This document shows positions 1-8,594 of a DNA stretch of 64,000 bases, one piece after another. The first letter of the stretch is position 1; the number at the start of each line of letters is the position of its first letter. The notes under the pieces are model-generated. The model saw only the letters and a program-made list of their open reading frames with translations, did not search any database and was not told the DNA's origin. The stretch comes from Streptomyces griseomycini (lineage in GTDB: Bacteria; Actinomycetota; Actinomycetes; Streptomycetales; Streptomycetaceae): positions 289,216 to 353,215 of the forward strand of contig NZ_JACHJI010000010.1 in the NCBI RefSeq assembly GCF_014203535.1. Reading direction: 5' to 3'. Both the position numbers and the translations under genes were made by a program.

Positions 1-287
1 ATCGCCTCGTCCGGGCGGGCGCCGTCGAGGGACTCGAAGAAGGGGGCCATCTCGGCCTGCCAGCGGGCGTTGACCCCGGTGGCCTCCATGCCGGCCTTGG
101 CGGCCTCGAAGTCCTCGGTCTCCAGGTACCCGACGAGGAGGCCGTCGTCGCGCAGGAAGAGGGAGTAGTTGCGCCAGCCGGTGGCCGAGAGCGCCGCGCG
201 CATCTCGGGCCACACGGCGGCGTGGCGTTCGCGGTACTCGGCGATCCGGTCCTGGCGGACCTTGAGCAGGAAACAGACGCGTTGCAT
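1..287 (-). CDS. rhaM: L-rhamnose mutarotase (3' end outside window)
   Basis: Interconverts alpha- and beta-L-rhamnose, supplying the anomer used by the isomerase; acts in the cytoplasm. The visible 95 residues begin MQRVCFLLKVRQDRIAEY and include the family blocks RHAAVWPEM and WQAEMAPFF, which contain the conserved His and Trp/aromatic residues of RhaM. The family is about 105 residues long, so only the last ten or so codons lie beyond the left edge. The ATG at 285-287 follows a GGAGCGG element. It is the last visible gene of the minus-strand rhamnose operon, 30 bp after rhaS. Because of its small size and edge position it is easily missed, but its identity is clear. Confidence 0.9.
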   Translation of the reverse strand, partial: MQRVCFLLKVRQDRIAEYRERHAAVWPEMRAALSATGWRNYSLFLRDDGLLVGYLETEDFEAAKAGMEATGVNARWQAEMAPFFESLDGARPDEA

Positions 288-317
288 GAAGTACCGCTCC
301 TCGCGGGCTCGTCGGGA

Positions 318-1400
318 TCAGAAGTCGAACCGGTCGATGTTCTCGGCGTTGAAGACGGTGGGCTTGCCGAGGTCGATCACGCCGTCCTCGCCGATGGTGT
401 ACTCGCCCATCGCGCCGGCCGTGAAGGTCTCGCCCTCCTTGCCGGTGATCTGGCCGGAGGCCAGGGCGACGGCGGTGCGCGCGGCCAGCTCGCCGAGCCT
501 GGCCGGGTCCCAGAGCTCGAACGCCTCGACGGTGCCGTTCTTGACGTACTTGCGCATGTCGTTGGGGGTGCCGAGGCCGGTCAGCTTGACCTTGCCCTTG
601 TACTTGGAACCGGACAGGTACTGGGCGGCCGCCTTGATGCCGACGGTGGTCGGGGAGATGATCCCCTTCAGGTCCGGGTACTCCTGGAGCAGGCCCTGGG
701 TCTGCTGGAACGACTGCTGGGCGTCGTCGTTGCCGTAGGCGACCTTGACCAGCTTCACGTCCTTGTACGTGGGGTCCTTGAGCTCGTCCTTCATGAACTC
801 GATCCAGGTGTTCTGGTTGGTCGCGGTCTGCGCGGCGGACAGGATCGCGATCTCGCCCTTGTAACCGATCTGTTCGGCGAGCAGTTGCACCTCGGTGCGG
901 CCCAGGTCCTCGGCGGACGCCTGGGAGACGAAGGCGTTGCGGCACCCGGGGTCGGTGTCGGAGTCGTAGGTGACGACCTTGATGCCGTTCTTCATGGCCT
1001 GCTTGAGCGCGGTGCACAGGGCGCCCGGGTCCTGCGCGGAGACGGCCATGGCGTCGACCTGCTGCTGGGTGAGGGTGTTGACGTAGGAGACCTGGCCGGC
1101 GGTGTCGGTGGCGCTGGAGGGGCCGACCTCCTTGTAGGTGGAGCCCAGCTCCTCGAGTGCCTTCTCGCCGCCCTTGTCGGCGACCGTGAAGTACGGGTTG
1201 TTGACCTGCTTGGGCAGGAAGCCGACGGTCAGGCCCTTCTTGGTGGGCGCGTCGGGGTCGGCCTTGCCGGCCGGGGCCGCCGCGCCGCCCTCGTTCTTGA
1301 CGTCCTCCTTGGTGGTGCCGCCGCAGGCGGTGGCGGCCAGGGCGAGCGAGGTGACGGCGGCGAGGGCCGCGCAGGTGCGGCTCAGGGATGTCTTGCGCAT
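318..1400 (-). CDS. rhaS: Rhamnose ABC transporter, substrate-binding lipoprotein
   Basis: 360-residue extracellular sugar-binding component of a CUT2-type (RbsB/XylF-like) importer. The N-terminus is a lipoprotein signal: a KTS-type basic start, a hydrophobic stretch and the lipobox LAATAC, with the modified Cys at about residue 26. The mature part begins with a Gly/Ala-rich linker, then GLTVGFLPKQVNNPYF, the usual first strand of periplasmic-binding-protein type I folds. It sits between permease gene rhaQ (27 bp upstream) and rhaM (30 bp downstream). Rhamnose is assigned from the surrounding rhaM, rhaI and rhaB rather than from binding-site residues. Confidence 0.92.
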   Translation of the reverse strand: MRKTSLSRTCAALAAVTSLALAATACGGTTKEDVKNEGGAAAPAGKADPDAPTKKGLTVGFLPKQVNNPYFTVADKGGEKALEELGSTYKEVGPSSATDTAGQVSYVNTLTQQQVDAMAVSAQDPGALCTALKQAMKNGIKVVTYDSDTDPGCRNAFVSQASAEDLGRTEVQLLAEQIGYKGEIAILSAAQTATNQNTWIEFMKDELKDPTYKDVKLVKVAYGNDDAQQSFQQTQGLLQEYPDLKGIISPTTVGIKAAAQYLSGSKYKGKVKLTGLGTPNDMRKYVKNGTVEAFELWDPARLGELAARTAVALASGQITGKEGETFTAGAMGEYTIGEDGVIDLGKPTVFNAENIDRFDF

Positions 1401-1427
1401 GGCGGGTTCCTTGGGGGCGAGAAGGGT

Positions 1428-2441
1428 TCAGGGGGCCGGGGTGGGTGCCTTGGGCGCCGGTGGTGACGCTGCGGCCCGGCGTCCGGCGCGTGCGACGGCG
1501 ACCTGCCGGGCGACGCGGGGGCCCAGGACGGACAGCACCAGCAGCACACCGGTGACGACGATCTGTGACTGCGCGGAGACGTCCTGCAGGCTCATCACGT
1601 TCTGCAGCGCGCCGAGCAGGAACACACCGGCGATCGCGCCGCCGAGCGTCCCCCTGCCGCCGTCGAAGTCGATGCCGCCGAGCAACACCGCCGCCACGAC
1701 GGAGAGTTCGAGGCCGGTGGCGTTGTCGTAGCGGGCGCTGGCGTAGTGCAGCGCCCAGAAGACGCCGGTGAGGGCCGACATCAGGCCGGTGAGGGTGAAC
1801 AGGATCAGCTTCTGCCGCTTGACGCGGATGCCGGCGAACCGGGCGGCCTCCTCGCCGGCACCGATCGCGAACAGCGACCGCCCGAACGGGGTGGCGTGCA
1901 GCGCGACCACGGCGATCGCGAGCAGCACCAGGAACGGCAGGAAGGCGTACGGGACGAACGTGTCGCCGATGCGTCCGGCGGCGAAGTCCAGGTACCGGGT
2001 GGGGAAGTCGGTGACCGCGTCGGAGCCGAGCACGATCTGCGCGATGCCCCGGTAGGCGGCCAGCGTGCCGATGGTGACGGCGAGGGACGGCAGCCCGAGC
2101 CGGGTCACCAGCAGGCCGTTGACCAGGCCGCAGACGACACCGACGAGCAGGCAGATCGGGATGATCGTCTCGATGGCCATGCCCTGGTTCCACAGGGCGC
2201 CCATCACCGCGCCGGACAGACCGGCCGTGGAGGCGACGGAGAGGTCGATCTCCCCGCAGACCACGAGCAGCGTCATCGGGAGCGCGATCAGGGCGATCGG
2301 CAGCGTGTTGCCGATGAGGAACGACAGGTTGAGCGCGTTGCCGAAGCCGTCGACCGTGGCGAACGACAGCAGCAGCACCACGACGAGCAGGGCGCCGACG
2401 ACCGTGTCCCACCGGACCGCGCGCGTGAGGGACTCAGGCAT
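1428..2441 (-). CDS. rhaQ: Rhamnose ABC transporter permease (second subunit)
   Basis: 337-residue membrane permease of the BPD_transp_2 (RbsC-like) family, with about eight to ten hydrophobic segments. The hallmark EIDLSVAST block (family motif near the ATPase-coupling loop) lies around residues 88-96. It pairs with the permease encoded immediately upstream; the two reading frames overlap by 8 bp, so translational coupling is likely. The Ala/Pro-rich C-terminal tail (about 25 residues) looks cytoplasmic and unconserved. The rhaP/rhaQ names follow the rhizobial order and could be exchanged. Confidence 0.88.
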   Translation of the reverse strand: MPESLTRAVRWDTVVGALLVVVLLLSFATVDGFGNALNLSFLIGNTLPIALIALPMTLLVVCGEIDLSVASTAGLSGAVMGALWNQGMAIETIIPICLLVGVVCGLVNGLLVTRLGLPSLAVTIGTLAAYRGIAQIVLGSDAVTDFPTRYLDFAAGRIGDTFVPYAFLPFLVLLAIAVVALHATPFGRSLFAIGAGEEAARFAGIRVKRQKLILFTLTGLMSALTGVFWALHYASARYDNATGLELSVVAAVLLGGIDFDGGRGTLGGAIAGVFLLGALQNVMSLQDVSAQSQIVVTGVLLVLSVLGPRVARQVAVARAGRRAAASPPAPKAPTPAP

Positions 2442-3474
2442 GGCGGGCGTTCCTCTTCTTCAGGGCCAAGGCCACACGCAGCGCGACGATCCGGTCGACC
2501 GCGATGGCGAGGAGGAGCAGGATGCCGTTGATGGCGAGCACCCACACGGAGCTGACGCCGAGGGCGGGCAGCACGCTGTTGACGGAGGTCAGCAGCAGCG
2601 CGCCGAGAGCCGCGCCGTACACGCTGCCGGAGCCGCCGGTGAAGACCACGCCGCCGACCACGACCGCGCTGACGACGGTGAGTTCGTAGCCGTTGCCGGT
2701 GCCGGAGTCGACGTTGCCGAACCGGGCCAGGTACATCGCGCCCGCGAGGCCGGCGAGGGCGCCGCAGAAGGTGTACGCGGCGACGACCCGCTTGCGCACG
2801 GGGACGCCGGCGAGCCGGGCGGCCTCCGGGTTGGAGCCGAGGGCGTACAGCTCGCGTCCGCTGCCGAAGTGCTTGAGGTAGTACGCCGTCGCCACGAGCA
2901 CCGCGAGCGCGATGAGCGCCAGGTACGGCACGGCCGAGACGCCGCCGGAGCCGAAGTCGACGAATCCGCCGGGGAGGTCGGCGGCGGTGATCTGGCGGGA
3001 GCCGACCCAGACGGAGTCGATGCCGCGGATGACGTAGAGCGTGCCGAGGGTGACCACCAGGGCGGGCACCTGGCCGAGGCTGACCAGCAGGCCGTTGAGC
3101 AGTCCGAAGCCGACGCCGAGCAGGACGGCGAGGGCGACGGCGACGACGGGGTCGCCGCCGCCCTGGAGGTAGGTGCCGGCGGCGAAGGCACTGATGCCGA
3201 GGGTGGAGCCGACGGACAGGTCGACGTTGCGGGTGATGACGACCAGGGACTGGCCGGTGGCGACCAGGACCAGGATGGTCGCGTTCAGCAGCAGGTCCTT
3301 GATGCCCTGTTCGGACAGGAACTCGCTGTTGCCGGCCTGGGTGACGGCGATCATCACCAGGAAGACGACCAGGATGGCGAGTTCGCGCATCCTGAAGACG
3401 CGGTCGACCAGGCGGGTGGCGCCGGACCCGGGCACGTCGGCCACGGGGGCGGGGTCGGGGCTGAGCACCGTCAT
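2434..3474 (-). CDS. rhaP: Rhamnose ABC transporter permease (first subunit)
   Basis: 346-residue permease of the same RbsC-like family. Multiple membrane segments begin with LAILVVFLVMIAVTQAG, and the family motif NVDLSVGSTLG lies near residues 80-90. The start is the ATG at 3472-3474, which overlaps the stop codon of the ATPase gene in an ATGA junction; longer upstream readings run antisense-like through rhaT and are not credible. With rhaQ it would form the heterodimeric membrane channel for rhamnose uptake. Confidence 0.88.
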   Translation of the reverse strand: MTVLSPDPAPVADVPGSGATRLVDRVFRMRELAILVVFLVMIAVTQAGNSEFLSEQGIKDLLLNATILVLVATGQSLVVITRNVDLSVGSTLGISAFAAGTYLQGGGDPVVAVALAVLLGVGFGLLNGLLVSLGQVPALVVTLGTLYVIRGIDSVWVGSRQITAADLPGGFVDFGSGGVSAVPYLALIALAVLVATAYYLKHFGSGRELYALGSNPEAARLAGVPVRKRVVAAYTFCGALAGLAGAMYLARFGNVDSGTGNGYELTVVSAVVVGGVVFTGGSGSVYGAALGALLLTSVNSVLPALGVSSVWVLAINGILLLLAIAVDRIVALRVALALKKRNARHA

Positions 3475-4988
3475 GCGGCCGCCCTCCCCGTGGCTGCGGC
3501 CATCACGGTTTCCTCGGTGGCGTCGGCTCGGGGGATCTCGGCGGTGAGGCGGCCCTCGTGCATCACCAGCACGCGGTCGGCCATGCCGAGGATCTCGGGC
3601 AGGTCGGAGGAGATCATCAGGACGGCGACGCCGTCGGCGGCCAGCTGGGAGAGCAGGCGGTGCACCTCGGCCTTGGTGCCGACGTCGATGCCGCGCGTGG
3701 GCTCGTCGACGATCAGCACCTTCGGGCCGGTGGCGAGCCACTTGGCGAGGACGACCTTCTGCTGGTTGCCGCCGGACAGGGTGTTCACCGCGTCGGCGAT
3801 CCGGGCGTACTTGACCTGGAGCCTGACCGCCCAGTCGAGGGAGCGGCTGCGTTCGGCGCCGCGGTCCATCAGACCGGCCCTCACGGTCGTACGGAGTCCG
3901 GTGAGACCGATGTTGCGCTCGATGGACATGTCCATCACCAGGCCCTGGGCGCGCCGGTCCTCGGGGACCAGGGCGAGGCCCGCGGCCATGGCGGTGGAGG
4001 GGGCGCCGTTGGTGAGCCTGCGCCCGTCGACCTCCACCTCGCCGGCGTCCCGGCGGTCGATGCCGAAGACGGCGCGGGCCACCTCGGTGCGCCCGGCGCC
4101 GACGAGTCCGGCCAGGCCGACGATCTCGCCGCGCCGCACGTCGAAGGAGACGTCGGTGAAGACGCCCTCACGGGTCAGGCGGCGCACGCTCAGGGCCACT
4201 TCGCCGGGGCGCACGTCCTGCTTGGGGTACAGCTCCTCGAGGTCGCGGCCGACCATCCGGCGCACCAGGTCGTCCTCGGTCATGCCGTCCAGCGGTTCAC
4301 TGGCGATCCGGGCGCCGTCGCGCAAGGTGGTCACCTTCTGGCAGATCGCGAAGATCTCCTCCAGCCGGTGGGAGATGAACAGCACCGCGGCGCCCTGCTC
4401 GCGCAGGGTGCGCACGACGCCGAAGAGGCGGGCGACCTCGCTGCCGGTGAGGGCCGCGGTCGGCTCGTCCATGATCAGGACGCGGGCGTCGAAGGAGAGC
4501 GCCTTGGCGATCTCGACGATCTGCTGGTCGGCGATGGACAGCCCGCGGGCCGGACGGTCGGGGTCGAGGTCGACGCCGAGCCGCTTCATCAGGGCGGCGG
4601 TGGCCTCGTGCGTGGCCCTGTGGTCGATCCGGCCGAGGGCGCGCCGGGGCTGCCGGCCCATGTAGATGTTCTCGGCGATCGACAGGTCGGGGAAGAGCGT
4701 GGGCTCCTGGTAGATCACGGCGATACCGGCGTCGCGGGCGTCCTTGGGTCCGTGGAAGACGACCGGCGCACCGTCGAGCAGCACCTGGCCGGCGTCCGGC
4801 CGGTGCACTCCGGCGAGCGTCTTGATGAGGGTCGACTTGCCGGCTCCGTTCTCGCCGGCGAGGGCGTGCACCTCACCGGGGAACAGTTCCAGGGAGACGT
4901 CCCGCAGGGCGCGGACCGCGCCGAAGGACCTGGAGACGTCCCTGAGCGCGAGGACCGGGGCCGGACCCGTGTCGGACGGGTGGGTCAT
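3471..4988 (-). CDS. rhaT: Rhamnose ABC transporter ATP-binding protein
   Basis: 505-residue ATPase with two tandem nucleotide-binding domains, as in RbsA/XylG-type importers. The first Walker A is GENGAGKST with Walker B VLIMDEPTAAL. The second half carries the degenerate GLVGAGRTE loop and the intact LSGGNQQK signature and LIVDEPTRGID. The ATG at 4986-4988 follows CGAGGAGCC; an in-frame start 90 bp upstream lacks a ribosome site and would add a low-complexity Arg/Pro leader. It is the first gene of the minus-strand transporter operon, driven from the divergent region 5059-5088. Confidence 0.92.
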   Translation of the reverse strand: MTHPSDTGPAPVLALRDVSRSFGAVRALRDVSLELFPGEVHALAGENGAGKSTLIKTLAGVHRPDAGQVLLDGAPVVFHGPKDARDAGIAVIYQEPTLFPDLSIAENIYMGRQPRRALGRIDHRATHEATAALMKRLGVDLDPDRPARGLSIADQQIVEIAKALSFDARVLIMDEPTAALTGSEVARLFGVVRTLREQGAAVLFISHRLEEIFAICQKVTTLRDGARIASEPLDGMTEDDLVRRMVGRDLEELYPKQDVRPGEVALSVRRLTREGVFTDVSFDVRRGEIVGLAGLVGAGRTEVARAVFGIDRRDAGEVEVDGRRLTNGAPSTAMAAGLALVPEDRRAQGLVMDMSIERNIGLTGLRTTVRAGLMDRGAERSRSLDWAVRLQVKYARIADAVNTLSGGNQQKVVLAKWLATGPKVLIVDEPTRGIDVGTKAEVHRLLSQLAADGVAVLMISSDLPEILGMADRVLVMHEGRLTAEIPRADATEETVMAAATGRAAA

Positions 4989-5032
4989 GGGGGCTCCTCG
5001 ACGACGCCGGCGGGACGGACCTCCCGGCGTCG

Positions 5033-5044
5033 TGAAAGGTTTCA
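5033..5044. promoter_or_regulatory. LacI-type operator, transporter side
   Basis: TGAAAGGTTTCA is a 10-of-12 inverted repeat, close in form to LacI/GalR-family operators. It lies just downstream of the predicted rhaT transcription start, between promoter and start codon, where a bound repressor would block transcription. Its partner at 5199-5210 occupies the mirror-image position for rhaI. The regulator gene is not in the window. Confidence 0.55.
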
Positions 5045-5058
5045 ACTGGGTTGCCGGG

Positions 5059-5088
5059 ACGTTAGGCGCGCGGCGCATGTCACGTCAA
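5059..5088 (-). promoter_or_regulatory. Promoter of rhaTPQSM
   Basis: On the minus strand there is TTGACG (5083-5088), an 18-bp spacer and TAACGT (5059-5064). This is a good match to the housekeeping sigma-HrdB promoter, about 70 bp upstream of the rhaT start codon. Confidence 0.6.
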
Positions 5089-5097
5089 TGGGGCCCG

Positions 5098-5114
5098 GTC
5101 GAAAAAGTTTCGAC
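5098..5114. promoter_or_regulatory. Central inverted repeat in the rha divergent region
   Basis: GTCGAAA and TTTCGAC form a perfect 7-bp dyad separated by AAG. It lies between the two divergent promoters, upstream of both -35 elements, so it could be a third operator or an activator site. The family of the binding protein cannot be decided from this element alone. Confidence 0.4.
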
Positions 5115-5162
5115 AGTTTCAGATCATGCCCTGGTCACAGTGAGCGGTCTCGGCCGAAGGGG

Positions 5163-5191
5163 TTGACACCCCTTCGGGGGCCCCATAGCTT
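5163..5191 (+). promoter_or_regulatory. Promoter of rhaI operon
   Basis: TTGACA (5163-5168), a 17-bp spacer and TAGCTT (5186-5191) give a near-consensus HrdB promoter. The predicted start is near 5198, about 53 bp upstream of the rhaI GTG. Confidence 0.65.
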
Positions 5192-5198
5192 CCCGTCC

Positions 5199-5210
5199 TG
5201 AATCGTTTCA
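5199..5210. promoter_or_regulatory. LacI-type operator, catabolic side
   Basis: TGAATCGTTTCA has a central CG and 10-of-12 dyad symmetry, typical of LacI-family operators. It overlaps the predicted rhaI transcription start. Together with 5033-5044 it suggests one repressor controlling both arms of the divergent regulon. Confidence 0.6.
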
Positions 5211-5250
5211 TTCAGTGGTCGTCAAGACCCGATGTCACAGGAGCCCTGAC

Positions 5251-6411
5251 GTGACCGAGCTCGCCGCGGCGAAGGCCGCCCTCAAGACACAGGCCGTGGA
5301 GACGCCGTCGTGGGCGTACGGGAACTCGGGGACCCGCTTCAAGGTGTTCGCGCAGGCGGGCGTGCCCCGCACCCCGCAGGAGAAGCTCGACGACGCGGCC
5401 AGGGTGCACGAGTTCACGGGCGTCGCGCCGACCGTGGCGCTGCACATCCCGTGGGACAGGGTCGACGACTACGCGGCGCTGGCCGAGTACGCCGAGGACC
5501 GCGGGGTGAGGCTCGGCGCGATCAACTCCAACACCTTCCAGGACGACGACTACAGGCTGGGCAGCATCTGCCACCCGGACCCGGCGGTGCGCCGCAAGGC
5601 GGTGGACCACCTGCTGGAGTGCGTCGACATCATGGACGCGACCGGCTCGAGGGACCTGAAGCTGTGGTTCGCCGACGGGACGAACTACCCCGGGCAGGAC
5701 GACGTCCGCGCCCGCCAGGACCGGCTCGCCGAAGGGCTCGCGGAGGTCTACGGGCGGCTCGGCGAGGGGCAGCGGATGCTGCTGGAGTACAAGCTGTTCG
5801 AGCCGGCCTTCTACACGACGGACGTCCCGGACTGGGGCACGGCGTACGCGCACTGCCTGAAGCTCGGCCCGAAGGCGCAGGTCGTCGTGGACACCGGACA
5901 CCACGCGCCGGGCACCAACATCGAGTTCATCGTCGCGACGCTGCTGCGGGAGGGCAGGCTCGGCGGGTTCGACTTCAACTCGCGGTTCTACGCCGACGAC
6001 GACCTGATGGTGGGCGCCGCCGACCCCTTCCAGCTCTTCCGGATCATGTACGAGGTGGTGCGCGGGGGCGGGTTCACGCCCGAGGTCGCGTTCATGCTCG
6101 ACCAGTGCCACAACATCGAGGCGAAGATCCCGGCGATCATCCGTTCCGTCATGAACGTGCAGGAGGCGACCGCGAAGGCTCTGTTGGTGGACCGGTCGGC
6201 GCTGGCCGGTGCCCAGCGGGCGGGGGACGTCCTCGGCGCCAACGCCGTGTTGATGGACGCGTACAACACGGACGTGCGTCCGCTGCTTCGCGAGGTGCGG
6301 GAGGAGATGGGGCTGGACCCCGACCCCCTCGCGGCGTACCGCCGGTCCGGGTGGGCCGAGAAGATCGCGGCCGAGCGGGTCGGCGGGCAGCAGGCCGGTT
6401 GGGGGGCGTGA
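5251..6411 (+). CDS. rhaI: L-rhamnose isomerase
   Basis: 386-residue TIM-barrel, metal-dependent isomerase converting L-rhamnose to L-rhamnulose in the cytoplasm. It resembles the Gram-positive/Pseudomonas-type RhaI rather than enterobacterial RhaA. Conserved acidic and His metal ligands are visible in blocks such as VVDTGHHAPGTN and AFMLDQCHNIE, with KLWFADGTNYPGQDD in the barrel core. The GTG at 5251 is preceded by CACAGGAG at good spacing; an in-frame GTG at 5215 lacks a ribosome site and lies next to the operator. It is first in the catabolic operon, followed by the aldolase fusion and rhamnulokinase. Confidence 0.93.
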   Translation: MTELAAAKAALKTQAVETPSWAYGNSGTRFKVFAQAGVPRTPQEKLDDAARVHEFTGVAPTVALHIPWDRVDDYAALAEYAEDRGVRLGAINSNTFQDDDYRLGSICHPDPAVRRKAVDHLLECVDIMDATGSRDLKLWFADGTNYPGQDDVRARQDRLAEGLAEVYGRLGEGQRMLLEYKLFEPAFYTTDVPDWGTAYAHCLKLGPKAQVVVDTGHHAPGTNIEFIVATLLREGRLGGFDFNSRFYADDDLMVGAADPFQLFRIMYEVVRGGGFTPEVAFMLDQCHNIEAKIPAIIRSVMNVQEATAKALLVDRSALAGAQRAGDVLGANAVLMDAYNTDVRPLLREVREEMGLDPDPLAAYRRSGWAEKIAAERVGGQQAGWGA

Positions 6412-6499
6412 GCGTCCGCCGGGTTCCGTCCGTCGCGGACCGCGGGCCGTTCGTGGTCGGTCACGCCCCCGCGGCGGTAGCCGCGCGTTGGAACAACCC

Positions 6500-6518
6500 C
6501 GCGCCCCCGTGGGGCGCG
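6500..6518 (+). terminator. Intercistronic hairpin between rhaI and rhaEW
   Basis: CGCGCCCC and GGGGCGCG form a perfect 8-bp stem with a 3-base loop, 36 nt before the next start codon. No T-run follows. It may be a partial terminator or an mRNA-stability hairpin that lowers expression of the downstream genes; the 143-bp gap is the longest inside this operon. Confidence 0.4.
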
Positions 6519-6554
6519 TCACCCCTCCGTCTCTCGCACAAGGACTGAACGCTC

Positions 6555-8594
6555 ATGGCAACCCATCCTGAAGCCGCCGCTCTCCTCGCCCGCTCCCGTC
6601 GGCTCGGCTCCGATCCCCGGAACACCAACTACGCCGGCGGCAACGCCTCCGCGAAAGGCACCGACACCGACCCCGTCACCGGTGGGGACGTCGAGCTGAT
6701 GTGGGTCAAGGGGTCCGGCGGGGACCTCGGGACGCTCACCGGGGCGGGGCTGGCCGTGCTGCGGCTGGACCGGCTGCGGGCGCTCAAGGACGTCTACCCC
6801 GGGGTCGAGCGCGAGGACGAGATGGTCGCCGCGTTCGACTACTGCCTCCACGGGAAGGGAGGCGCGGCTCCGTCCATCGACACCGCCATGCACGGGCTGG
6901 TCGAGGCGGCCCACGTGGACCACCTGCACCCCGACTCCGGGATCGCGCTGGCCTGCGCCGCCGACGGGGAGAAGCTGACCGCCGAGTGCTTCGGCGACAC
7001 GGTGGTGTGGGTGCCGTGGCGGCGCCCCGGGTTCCAGCTCGGGCTGGACATCGCCGCCGTGAAGGAGGCCAACCCGCAGGCCGTCGGGTGCGTCCTCGGC
7101 GGGCACGGGATCACGGCGTGGGGTGACACTTCGGAGGAGTGCGAGCGGAACTCGCTGCACATCATCCGGACCGCCGAGAAGTTCCTCGCCGAGCGGGGGA
7201 AGGCCGAGCCCTTCGGTCCGGTGATCGAGGGGTACGAGCCGCTGCCCGAGGCCGAGCGGCGGGAGCGGGCCGCGGCGCTGGCCCCGTACGTGCGGGCCGT
7301 CGCCTCGCAGGACCGGCCGCAGGTCGGGCACTTCGACGACGCGGACGCCGTGCTCGACTTCCTGGCCCGCGCCGAGCATCCGCGCCTCGCCGCGCTCGGC
7401 ACGTCCTGCCCCGACCACTTCCTGCGCACCAAGGTCCGGCCGCTCGTGCTCGACCTGCCGCCGACGGCTCCGCTCGACGAGGCGGTCGCCCGGTTGAAGG
7501 AGCTGCACGCCGCCTACCGCGAGGAGTACGCCGCGTACTACGCACGGCACGCGGAAGCGGACTCCCCCGCGATGCGCGGCGCCGACCCGGCGATCGTGCT
7601 GATCCCCGGGGTGGGCATGTTCAGCTTCGGCAAGGACAAGCAGACCGCCCGGGTGGCGGGTGAGTTCTACGTCAACGCGATCAACGTGATGCGCGGGGCC
7701 GAGGCGGTCTCCACGTACGCGCCGATCGAGGAGTCGGAGAAGTTCCGCATCGAGTACTGGGCGCTGGAGGAGGCCAAGCTCCGGCGGATGCCGAAGCCCA
7801 AGGCGCTGGCGACCCGGGTGGCGCTGGTGACCGGTGCGGGCAGCGGGATCGGCAAGGCGATCGCGCACCGGCTGGTGGCCGAGGGCGCCTGTGTCGTCGT
7901 GGCGGACCTGAACGGGGAGAACGCCGCCGCCGTCGCCGGGGAACTGGGCGGGCCCGACAAGGCCGTCGCCGTCACCGTGGACGTCACCTCGGAGGAGCAG
8001 ATCGCCGCGGCGTTCCGGGCGGCGGTGCTGGCCTTCGGCGGCGTGGACCTGGTGGTGAACAACGCCGGGATCTCCGTCTCCAAGCCGCTGCTGGAGACGT
8101 CCGCGAAGGACTGGGACCTGCAGCACGACATCATGGCCCGCGGTTCCTTCCTCGTCTCGCGCGAGGCGGCCCGGGTGATGATCGCGCAGGGGCTCGGCGG
8201 CGACATCGTCTACATCGCCAGCAAGAACGCCGTCTTCGCCGGTCCGAACAACATCGCCTACTCCGCGACCAAGGCCGACCAGGCGCATCAAGTACGTCTG
8301 CTGGCCGCCGAGCTGGGTGAGCACGGCATCCGCGTCAACGGCGTCAACCCGGACGGTGTGGTGCGCGGATCCGGGATCTTCGCCGGCGGCTGGGGCGCGC
8401 AGCGCGCGGCCGTGTACGGGGTGCCGGAGGAGAAGCTCGGCGAGTTCTACGCCCAGCGGACGCTCCTCAAGCGCGAGGTGCTGCCCGAACACGTGGCGAA
8501 CGCCGTCTTCGCACTGACCGGCGGCGACCTCACCCACACCACCGGGCTGCACGTCCCGGTCGACGCCGGCGTCGCCGCCGCGTTCCTGCGATGA
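6555..8594 (+). CDS. rhaEW: Bifunctional rhamnulose-1-phosphate aldolase / lactaldehyde dehydrogenase
   Basis: 679-residue fusion of the YuxG/RhaEW type. The N-terminal 400 or so residues are a class II aldolase domain with the zinc-binding region HVDHLHPDSG and the downstream GGHGITAWGD block. The C-terminal 260 residues are a short-chain dehydrogenase with TGAGSGIGK (NAD binding), NNAG and the catalytic YSATK. In this family the aldolase splits L-rhamnulose-1-phosphate to DHAP and L-lactaldehyde, and the second domain oxidises lactaldehyde to L-lactate. The ATG is preceded by CACAAGGA. The gene overlaps rhaB by 4 bp. The lactate product fits the lutABC genes just downstream. Confidence 0.92.
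   Translation: MATHPEAAALLARSRRLGSDPRNTNYAGGNASAKGTDTDPVTGGDVELMWVKGSGGDLGTLTGAGLAVLRLDRLRALKDVYPGVEREDEMVAAFDYCLHGKGGAAPSIDTAMHGLVEAAHVDHLHPDSGIALACAADGEKLTAECFGDTVVWVPWRRPGFQLGLDIAAVKEANPQAVGCVLGGHGITAWGDTSEECERNSLHIIRTAEKFLAERGKAEPFGPVIEGYEPLPEAERRERAAALAPYVRAVASQDRPQVGHFDDADAVLDFLARAEHPRLAALGTSCPDHFLRTKVRPLVLDLPPTAPLDEAVARLKELHAAYREEYAAYYARHAEADSPAMRGADPAIVLIPGVGMFSFGKDKQTARVAGEFYVNAINVMRGAEAVSTYAPIEESEKFRIEYWALEEAKLRRMPKPKALATRVALVTGAGSGIGKAIAHRLVAEGACVVVADLNGENAAAVAGELGGPDKAVAVTVDVTSEEQIAAAFRAAVLAFGGVDLVVNNAGISVSKPLLETSAKDWDLQHDIMARGSFLVSREAARVMIAQGLGGDIVYIASKNAVFAGPNNIAYSATKADQAHQVRLLAAELGEHGIRVNGVNPDGVVRGSGIFAGGWGAQRAAVYGVPEEKLGEFYAQRTLLKREVLPEHVANAVFALTGGDLTHTTGLHVPVDAGVAAAFLR

Noticed and set aside
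222..1466. Long plus-strand open frame across rhaS
   Set aside because: Gly/Leu/Val-rich composition without family features; it is the antisense shadow of rhaS, whose lipoprotein signal and binding-protein motifs are clear.
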